From Bordetella parapertussis (GTDB lineage: Bacteria > Pseudomonadota > Gammaproteobacteria > Burkholderiales > Burkholderiaceae_A): a stretch of 5,267 nt of DNA. The notes below the pieces were generated by a model. That model saw nothing but the letters and a program-made list of their open reading frames with translations. It made no database searches and had not been told where the DNA came from. The translations under genes and the position numbers were made by a program. Location: positions 1-5,267 of the forward strand of contig CAMCRF010000022.1 in the NCBI GenBank assembly GCA_945877235.1. Reading direction: 5' to 3'. Positions 1 to 5,067 of the stretch are shown one piece after another. Each line of letters starts with the position of its first letter. Position 1 is the first letter of the stretch.

Positions 1-1028
1 TCCTCGCTGCTTCGGTCCCCAGGCAACATCCAATACCGATACGCCTCAGCCAACTGGTTCATATACGTCACACCAGGCGCAGCATTAAACGCCACAATGA
101 AAAACTGATACAGATCATCCGGTAAATCCTCATACGACGGACTCTCCTCTCGCTCAATCACCACCACCCGATCCAAAAACTCTAACTCCTCTACTTCCAC
201 CAACGTATCCGTGCCTTCCGTTGGCGGTGGCGGGTAGATGGCAATCACCGGTCCAGTAAAGGACACAGTCCAGGCTCCCCCTCCCAGATACTCCACGGCA
301 TAGTCCTGGGCGTTCGCGCCATAAACTGCTGTGTCACGTCCAGCTCCGCCCTCCAGACGGTCGTCGCGCAGTCCTCCCATCAGCCGGTCGTCACCTGGAC
401 CCCCGACGATTCGATCCACCCACTCGGTTCCCGCTAAGGTCTCACCCCCGAGACTCTTCGCCTGCACCAAATTCGGCTGAAGGGTCGGCGTCCACCCAGA
501 GGGGAAACGCTCGTCATTGCCTGCACCATCGGTATAGACGGCCACGACCCGCATGCTCAGGCCCACCTGCTGCGCTGAGAGCGTGAACTCCAATCCCGCT
601 CCAAGCTCTGAGATTTCACCAGAGGCATCCCGGCCCTCCCAAACGTATTGGACGTCACCCAACCCGTCTGCATCCGAGAAAAAGGGATTCGCAAGTAACG
701 CCTTCCCCTGATTTAGGGTGCCAGAAATGAGCAAGGAGCCCGTTGGGGGCTTGTTCGGGAGAAACTCAACGGTCAGATCCATCACGTCTTTGCCGTTGTC
801 AAAGACCAGCTTTTCAATGTTGTAGAGCTTGCCCTTAAACGGAGAACTGGCGCGTGAGATCGACTCTACGAGAATCGCTCCGTCCTCTTCCTGCATGATC
901 ACGTAATCAGTGCGCTTGGAGGTACCGAGGCGAAGTGTGTCTGTACCACCGAGTCCATCAATGGTGAGCACTGCTGCCCACTGGATCAGCCAGACATCGT
1001 CTTTCTCTGTGCCGGTGTAAGTCGTCAT
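1..1028 (-). CDS. RTX-like calcium-binding repeat protein, N-terminal 342 codons (C-terminus off the left edge)
   Basis: The ATG at 1028 overlaps the TGA of the upstream apbE-like gene in an ATGA, and the frame stays open to base 1. The start MTTYTGTEKDD and the IDGLGGTDTL segment (residues 23-32) are typical of N-terminal RTX-style repeats. Residues 91-180 read like the Ig-like module with SDADGLG (118-124) and a VYTDGAGN end (164-171), common in large bacterial surface proteins. Residues 209-235 hold three degenerate GGxGxDxUx nonapeptides, and EGTDTLVEVEELEF (271-284) is the usual post-repeat strand. From residue 303, DLYQFFIVAFNAAPGVTYM matches, from memory, a DUF4214-like C-terminal region of Burkholderiales proteins. 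There is no signal peptide, as expected for type I secretion with a C-terminal signal, but no transporter is in the window. No clear ribosome binding site precedes it, so translation is probably coupled. The exact function is unknown. Confidence 0.85.
   Translation of the reverse strand, partial: MTTYTGTEKDDVWLIQWAAVLTIDGLGGTDTLRLGTSKRTDYVIMQEEDGAILVESISRASSPFKGKLYNIEKLVFDNGKDVMDLTVEFLPNKPPTGSLLISGTLNQGKALLANPFFSDADGLGDVQYVWEGRDASGEISELGAGLEFTLSAQQVGLSMRVVAVYTDGAGNDERFPSGWTPTLQPNLVQAKSLGGETLAGTEWVDRIVGGPGDDRLMGGLRDDRLEGGAGRDTAVYGANAQDYAVEYLGGGAWTVSFTGPVIAIYPPPPTEGTDTLVEVEELEFLDRVVVIEREESPSYEDLPDDLYQFFIVAFNAAPGVTYMNQLAEAYRYWMLPGDRSSE
324..404 (-). repeat. Three degenerate RTX nonapeptide repeats (coding)
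   Basis: Three consecutive nine-residue units, GGPGDDRLM, GGLRDDRLE and GGAGRDTAV, fit the GGxGxDxUx calcium-binding pattern. The second lacks the central Gly and the third lacks the large hydrophobic residue. Three units would form only a short parallel beta-roll, so calcium binding is likely but limited in this part of the protein. Confidence 0.8.
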
Positions 1029-1906
1029 TGCACGATCTGCCCATCAATGTCGACGGCAAGAAATCGGAAGCCGCTTTTCCTCAAAACTGGCAAGCCTTGC
1101 TGCTCCAGCAACATACTGACAGTGCAGACTGTGCCGCTCATGAGGGCGAGAGGGGCGACCACGCTGACCGTCTGCCAAAAAGCCACTGGCCAACCGGTCT
1201 TGGCACTGAGCAGGTGACTATAGGGCTTGCCATCGATCCATATTGCACGCTCGTAATCACCACTGGTGGTTAAAGCCCCAATTTCCATCGGGATATGAGC
1301 CAACATTCGGTTCTGTATTCGTGGGTGTTGAATGCCGATCATCCATTGACTCCCATCGGCCTTAGGTCCAAAAAACCTCATATCGCCGGCGAGATTGACG
1401 TACCCATGTCGAACCCCCAAAGACTCCAACAGAGCCGCAGCACGATCCACTGCATATTCTTTGCCAAAACCCCCAAAATCAATCTCCATCCCTACCCTTG
1501 GGAGCCTGATGTGCGTCGCACTGACCTCCACTGCTGACCAACCAATCAGGGGAAGGAGCGGTTCAATGTCCTCCTGACTTGGAAGGCTTCCAGACTTAAA
1601 ATTCCATGCCCGCCTGAGCACACCCGAGGTCATATCAAAGACCCCCCGGCTCTGTTCGTACATCGAATGCGCATAAGCCAGAAGCTGGTGGGTCTCCGAG
1701 TCAATCTCAACTGGTTCTCCGCCAGCACCAGCATTGATTCGAGAGACCACGCTCTGTGGTAGGTATCTGGAGTACTTCTGCTCGATGCGCAGAATCTCAG
1801 CAATCGCCTGGCCAGCCAGTTGCTGAGCCTGCGACTCCCCGAGACCATCGATGACGATCTCACATGAGGACCCCATAGCCTTAAAAACGATATGACAAGC
1901 CGACAT
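1025..1906 (-). CDS. apbE: ApbE-family FAD:protein FMN transferase
   Basis: ApbE enzymes transfer FMN from FAD, with Mg2+, to a Ser/Thr of target proteins. The 293 residues show the family signatures in order: FKAMGSSCEI near the N-terminus (8-17), DFGGFGKEYAVDRA (143-156), NLAGDMR (171-177), TSGDYER (214-220) and YSHLLSAKTGWPV (229-241). The last motif usually reads H-[IL]-[IL]-[DN]-P-x-T-G, so S234-A235 is a deviation. Near the C-terminus the usual ADAxxTA motif is replaced by SGTVCTV (257-263): the Asp metal ligand aligns with Gly258 while Thr262 is kept. The start is fixed: in frame, a TGA lies one codon before CCC-ATG, and AAGGA sits 6 bases upstream. No signal peptide or lipobox is possible, unlike classical periplasmic ApbE. 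It overlaps the DUF3570 gene by 26 bases and the RTX-like gene by 4. Family assignment is firm; activity is less certain. Confidence 0.93.
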   Translation of the reverse strand: MSACHIVFKAMGSSCEIVIDGLGESQAQQLAGQAIAEILRIEQKYSRYLPQSVVSRINAGAGGEPVEIDSETHQLLAYAHSMYEQSRGVFDMTSGVLRRAWNFKSGSLPSQEDIEPLLPLIGWSAVEVSATHIRLPRVGMEIDFGGFGKEYAVDRAAALLESLGVRHGYVNLAGDMRFFGPKADGSQWMIGIQHPRIQNRMLAHIPMEIGALTTSGDYERAIWIDGKPYSHLLSAKTGWPVAFWQTVSVVAPLALMSGTVCTVSMLLEQQGLPVLRKSGFRFLAVDIDGQIVQ

Positions 1907-2999
1907 GGGTCATCCTTGCGTAGAAATGCTTTAGACCGGGGCTGCCTCCCCCAGGCTTCCAATTGCTTCGCTGCTCGTATCGCTCGAACTTGAAGTCCAC
2001 ACTCAAATCTTGAGTGATTGCTCGAGAGAGTTTGAGCCCGACCGTGAGGGCTCCAAATGCAGACACTCGAGTGTCCTCAGAAAATTGTGCCCATTCCTGA
2101 GGAGGGTTTGGCGGAAATGGGAGCCCCGGAGGTCCTGCATCCACATAGAAGCGCGCCTGACTTTGAGCATAGGCGCGCAGGCTTGGAGTGATGGTTAGCC
2201 CCCAAGGGCCCGGCATCACCCACTCAGCAGACACCGTGTGCGAGCGAATACCCCAGTCGTCAGTGGCCCATCGAGCACTGGTCCGCAGGGTACTGTCGAG
2301 CCTCGGGATGTGATGGTTCCATCGCGCAGCCAGGGTGGAGACGGTGCGCTGGTTGGGTCGTTGGTCATAGACCTTATAGGGGTCTGACAAATAACCCGTG
2401 CTGCGAGACTGGCCCAGGTTGATCTGCACCAGGTCGTTACGGGTGAGGACCTGTGTGAGAGAGAGCAGCCAGGCTTTCACCTGTTTGGTCTCGTTCTGCA
2501 CAATGCCGTTCACCGGGTTCACGGTGTCGTTGTTCACGGCATAACCCAGAGACCAGGTGGTGTTCTTGTCATCCGACCAGCGGCTCACCTTGGCACTCGC
2601 GCCACGGGCCACATAGTCAGACTCGCTGGAATAGTTCAGCCCAGCAGACACACTCTCCTGAGTGCCCACATAGGTGAGTTCCACATCGCCCGCGTTGCGC
2701 TCATCTTTGAACTTCACCAGCGCCGAGCTGTGGAATGCAGGCGAGGCCCCAGAGATGGCGTCGGTGATAGCGCTGGCGCCAAGAATGAATTCAGACCCCA
2801 CAGGGGTCTTAAGCATGACCGTGGTGGCATAGACCCGCACCCGCTCTGCGCCCGTTTGACCATCGAGGTAGTTGAGCCACTTGAGAGAGAACTCGGCCCG
2901 CTCGGGCACCGTTTGTACCTGTGCATGAGCCGCAAGGGGCACACAGAGTGTGGCGCTGGTGAACGCCAAGGCCGAGGTGAGACGCTTAATTACAGCCAC
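1881..2999 (-). CDS. DUF3570 family outer-membrane beta-barrel protein
   Basis: I chose the GTG at 2999, giving 372 residues, because GGAGGAGG lies just upstream and the product then begins with a clean signal peptide: MAVIKRL, a hydrophobic core, and likely cleavage at AHA|Q after residue 26. A GTG at 3026 is also open but would put acidic residues ahead of the signal. The mature part has alternating polar/hydrophobic strands with WxxDD/NN turns and ends in GLSYRF, whose terminal Phe is typical of barrels inserted by the Bam machinery. LSDPYKVYDQRPNQR (204-218) resembles the conserved core of DUF3570 as I remember it. Residues 288-303 form a Pro-rich stretch that is probably a surface loop. 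D80-A-I-S-G-A-S86 near the start of the barrel fits the ApbE flavinylation pattern. The gene overlaps the DUF4266 gene by 14 bases and apbE by 26. The biochemical role of the family is not known to me. Confidence 0.88.
   Translation of the reverse strand: MAVIKRLTSALAFTSATLCVPLAAHAQVQTVPERAEFSLKWLNYLDGQTGAERVRVYATTVMLKTPVGSEFILGASAITDAISGASPAFHSSALVKFKDERNAGDVELTYVGTQESVSAGLNYSSESDYVARGASAKVSRWSDDKNTTWSLGYAVNNDTVNPVNGIVQNETKQVKAWLLSLTQVLTRNDLVQINLGQSRSTGYLSDPYKVYDQRPNQRTVSTLAARWNHHIPRLDSTLRTSARWATDDWGIRSHTVSAEWVMPGPWGLTITPSLRAYAQSQARFYVDAGPPGLPFPPNPPQEWAQFSEDTRVSAFGALTVGLKLSRAITQDLSVDFKFERYEQRSNWKPGGGSPGLKHFYARMTHVGLSYRF
1913..1917 (-). promoter_or_regulatory. Ribosome binding site for the apbE-like gene
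   Basis: AAGGA lies 6 bases upstream of the ATG at 1906, inside the last codons of the DUF3570 gene. Together with the in-frame TGA just upstream, it fixes the start of the enzyme and rules out a longer N-terminus. Confidence 0.75.
2742..2762 (-). other. Candidate ApbE flavinylation motif DAISGAS in the DUF3570 protein
   Basis: Residues 80-86 read D-A-I-S-G-A-S. ApbE targets such as NqrC carry D-x-x-S/T-G-A-T/S and are modified on the final Thr/Ser, which here would be Ser86. The match includes the leading Asp and the S-G-A core, and the transferase gene is directly downstream. The motif is short enough to arise by chance, and Ser is a less common acceptor than Thr. Confidence 0.5.
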
Positions 3000-3225
3000 A
3001 TCCCCCTCCTCCAACCCCGTGACCACCAGAGTGTGACTCCTTGCTCACATAGACATGCTCGGCCATTTTGGACTCCAAGGCATCGGCATCCAGCGCCATG
3101 TCGGGTCTCGCCAGGTTGCCCTTCTGCCAGGGCTTCACAGCCTCGGGTGCCGCACAGCCACTCAGGATGAGGCCCACGCATGCCATGGTAAGCAACCGGG
3201 AAAATGAGGAATGACGCTGACTCAT
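2986..3225 (-). CDS. Small DUF4266 lipoprotein with Gly-rich CxC tail
   Basis: This 79-residue protein has a lipoprotein signal with lipobox LSGC, so Cys24 should be lipidated and the mature chain is only 56 residues. VKPWQKGNLARPDM (30-43) and the end GGGGCGCN (72-79) match what I recall of DUF4266 proteins, which are encoded beside DUF3570 genes. Residue 46 has Asp rather than Glu/Pro, so the outer-membrane sorting signal is not decisive; Ala25 follows the Cys and gives no inner-membrane Asp retention signal. His66/His69 and Cys76/Cys78 could bind a metal or form a thiol pair. The ATG overlaps the TGA of the thioredoxin-like gene (ATGA), with AAGGAG 5 bases upstream. Its place between the thioredoxin-like protein and the barrel suggests it partners one or both. 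Function unknown. Confidence 0.88.
   Translation of the reverse strand: MSQRHSSFSRLLTMACVGLILSGCAAPEAVKPWQKGNLARPDMALDADALESKMAEHVYVSKESHSGGHGVGGGGCGCN
3005..3012 (-). promoter_or_regulatory. Strong ribosome binding site deciding the DUF3570 start
   Basis: GGAGGAGG is followed by GGGAT and then the GTG at 2999, a good Shine-Dalgarno spacing. It lies within the Gly-rich tail codons of the DUF4266 gene, so this stretch serves both as coding sequence and as ribosome binding site. It supports GTG 2999 over GTG 3026 as the start. Confidence 0.75.
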
Positions 3226-3665
3226 GGAGACTCCTTGAGTAGGGCCTCGACTTGAGCGCGAAGGGCGTCTTTGTCTCGCTCTCTAAAACCCGCATGGACA
3301 TGACGGACCTGGCCCTTTCGGTCGATGAGCACCGCCGTGGGCATGGCCTTGACCTGGTATTGCTCAGGCGTCTGGCCCTTCGGGTCGTAGGCAATTCTGA
3401 ACTGGGCAGGCGTGGTCTGGAGGAATCGGTCGGCTGCAGCCCTCTGCTCGTCTAGGTTCACTGCCACGATGACCAGCCCCTTGGACGAGAGCTGCTGATG
3501 CAGTTCATTCATGAAGGGAAACGACGCCTTGCAGGGCGCACACCAAGAGGCCCAGAAGTCGAGATAAACCACCTGACCGCGAGCCTGCTCAAGCACCACC
3601 TGTGGACTTGCAAAGATGGACTGTGAGAAGAGCAGACCCAGGGCCAAAGTCAGTATCGCTTTCAT
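3222..3665 (-). CDS. Exported TlpA-type thioredoxin-fold protein
   Basis: This is a periplasmic thiol-disulfide oxidoreductase of the TlpA/ResA type. The 147 residues begin with a Sec signal peptide (MKAILTLALGLLFSQSIFA, cleavage near residue 19-20), which lacks a lipobox. VVYLDFWASWCAPC (32-45) holds the active-site pair Cys42/Cys45, followed by the usual FPFMNELH helix (49-56), VAVNLDEQ (67-74) and the cis-Pro loop KAMPTAVLID (106-115, Pro109). The N-terminal extension before the fold is short. It starts 7 bases after the S41 protease gene without a convincing Shine-Dalgarno, so reinitiation is likely, and its stop overlaps the DUF4266 start. Likely clients, by inference, are the CxC tail of the DUF4266 lipoprotein or the cysteine-rich protease. 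Redox direction (reductase or oxidase) cannot be read from the sequence, though TlpA relatives are mostly reductases. Confidence 0.93.
   Translation of the reverse strand: MKAILTLALGLLFSQSIFASPQVVLEQARGQVVYLDFWASWCAPCKASFPFMNELHQQLSSKGLVIVAVNLDEQRAAADRFLQTTPAQFRIAYDPKGQTPEQYQVKAMPTAVLIDRKGQVRHVHAGFRERDKDALRAQVEALLKESP
3231..3236 (-). promoter_or_regulatory. Ribosome binding site for the DUF4266 gene
   Basis: AAGGAG lies 5 bases upstream of the ATG at 3225, within the last codons of the thioredoxin-like gene. It supports the upstream ATG rather than the internal Met14, and keeps the full lipoprotein signal. Confidence 0.75.
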
Positions 3666-3672
3666 TTTGACT

Positions 3673-5067
3673 TTATGGGCGATCGGGAATCATGTCTTGA
3701 ATACTGCCAGGTTCAGGCTTGGTTTGAATCCGGGCACGCGGAGCCGCTGCTCTGGCCTGAGCGGACGGCGGCCGTGATGGACAGATGCGCGTTTCCGCGA
3801 ATGACAATGCAGCCGCGAGCAACCCCTCTTGAGGATGTCCCAAAGGCATTCGGACATCGTCCGGCACCGAGCAGGTGGGCGAAAATCCATCGAAGTACCC
3901 TCCGAACCCAAGACGGTTCACCGATGTGAAATTAACGAGACTGAACGTGTTCCCGCAGTTTGCAGTGGGAGATGACCCCACCGGCTTTCCACAGGTGGTC
4001 TCCCCAAAAACCGTCACCTGCACTCCAATGCCCCGAAGACCATTGATGAGTTGCTCACTGGCCGAACACGTTCTGCGTCCAGCGAGCACCATCACGCGGG
4101 TCAAACCGGACCAGCCTCCTGGGTTAGAGAAGGTATAGCGCTGGTTACGATTAGACTGTTGGGCGTTGTATTTGAGTTCTGCGTAGACCTGGCCCTGCCC
4201 GTATGAACCAGCCACATAGGACGCGAGTCGCCCTCCAACAGACACCAGGCCGCCACCGTTGTAGCGCAGATCAAGAATCACGTCAGAAACGGCCTCCTGA
4301 CGGAAGCGTGCGAAGGCCTCTTGCAGACGGCTCTCCGTTTGACTGGTCATGCTCTGGACATAGACATAGCCCACCGCACCTCGCGAGGTCTGGAACACCT
4401 GCGGATGTTGCACTGGAGTCAAATAGAACAATGCGGACGTCACCGTCACCGACCAGACGTCGTTGCCGCGCTTAAGAACCAAACTCAGTTGTTCGCCCTC
4501 CGTCATCGCGTTCAGTGCGGAAAAATCGTCATTTGCGACGGCCTCGGAAGCCAATTGATTGTTCATGGCCAGGACCTCGTCTCCACGACGAATCCCGGCA
4601 TTCGCGGCAGGAGACTTGGGCTCGACATAACGCACAAAAAGCGGAGCGTCACGCTGGCCTGCCACCTCCAGCCCTGCCACCGACACCCCATAACCCAAAG
4701 TGATGCCCTCGCCGTAATACCTCGAAAAGGTCTCCGTGGTGGAGTAGCTACTGAATCGGTCTTTCGGGATTACGGTGTTTCCCTGAAACAGCAGGCTGTC
4801 CCAATAGGTTCGCAGAGAAGTGAAACCGTCTGGCGAACGATCTGGAGTGAGGTCATTCCAGAGGTATGTGTTCCGGACGTGCTGACGCAACCAGCTCTGC
4901 TCCTCAGCCAGTGGGCAGACACTTGGGCTGGGATTAGACGTCTCAGTGCCAGTATCCACCACTGGGGGTACAGCTACCTCCTGCGTCAACGGGGACGGGC
5001 TGTCGCCACCGCCACAGGCGCAGAGACACAATACCGTCAAGCCCAACACCAACGTCCTCATACTCAT
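3673..5067 (-). CDS. PDZ-containing S41 family serine protease, lipoprotein
   Basis: This is a C-terminal-processing-type protease anchored as a lipoprotein. From the ATG at 5067 it has 464 residues: a short signal with lipobox LCAC (Cys18), a low-complexity linker (19-50), an N-terminal S41 helper region (51-118), a PDZ domain about 121-210 with GITLGYG and AGIRRGDEVLAMN, and the protease core with DLRYNGGG (266-273), TCSASE (Ser335, nucleophile) and TTCGKPVG (Lys361, general base). Both dyad residues are intact. Six cysteines remain after lipidation (51, 334, 359, 371, 399, 429), and two flank the dyad. The tail after 430 is Pro/Arg/Ala-rich and probably disordered. The ATG overlaps the preceding TGA as ATGA; a second ATG at 5061 has better spacing to AGGTGG and is an equally good start. 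A further upstream ATG at 5133 would bury the lipoprotein signal. The substrate is unknown. Confidence 0.93.
   Translation of the reverse strand: MSMRTLVLGLTVLCLCACGGGDSPSPLTQEVAVPPVVDTGTETSNPSPSVCPLAEEQSWLRQHVRNTYLWNDLTPDRSPDGFTSLRTYWDSLLFQGNTVIPKDRFSSYSTTETFSRYYGEGITLGYGVSVAGLEVAGQRDAPLFVRYVEPKSPAANAGIRRGDEVLAMNNQLASEAVANDDFSALNAMTEGEQLSLVLKRGNDVWSVTVTSALFYLTPVQHPQVFQTSRGAVGYVYVQSMTSQTESRLQEAFARFRQEAVSDVILDLRYNGGGLVSVGGRLASYVAGSYGQGQVYAELKYNAQQSNRNQRYTFSNPGGWSGLTRVMVLAGRRTCSASEQLINGLRGIGVQVTVFGETTCGKPVGSSPTANCGNTFSLVNFTSVNRLGFGGYFDGFSPTCSVPDDVRMPLGHPQEGLLAAALSFAETRICPSRPPSAQARAAAPRARIQTKPEPGSIQDMIPDRP

Noticed and set aside
1630..1962. A 110-codon minus-strand frame within the apbE-like gene
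   Set aside because: It is an out-of-frame shadow with Arg/Ser-rich low-complexity translation; the ApbE frame carries all the motifs.
3000..3026. GTG at 3026 as the DUF3570 start
   Set aside because: It would place acidic residues (L-E-E-G-D) before the signal peptide, and the strong GGAGGAGG site points to the GTG at 2999.
2730..3170. A 146-codon plus-strand open frame opposite the DUF3570 and DUF4266 genes
   Set aside because: It lies antisense to two well-supported genes, its product is Arg/Pro/His-rich with no recognisable domain, and it has no convincing ribosome binding site.
2990..3394. A 134-codon minus-strand frame across the thioredoxin-like and DUF4266 genes
   Set aside because: It is an Arg-rich shadow in another frame of genes that have clear signal peptides and family motifs.
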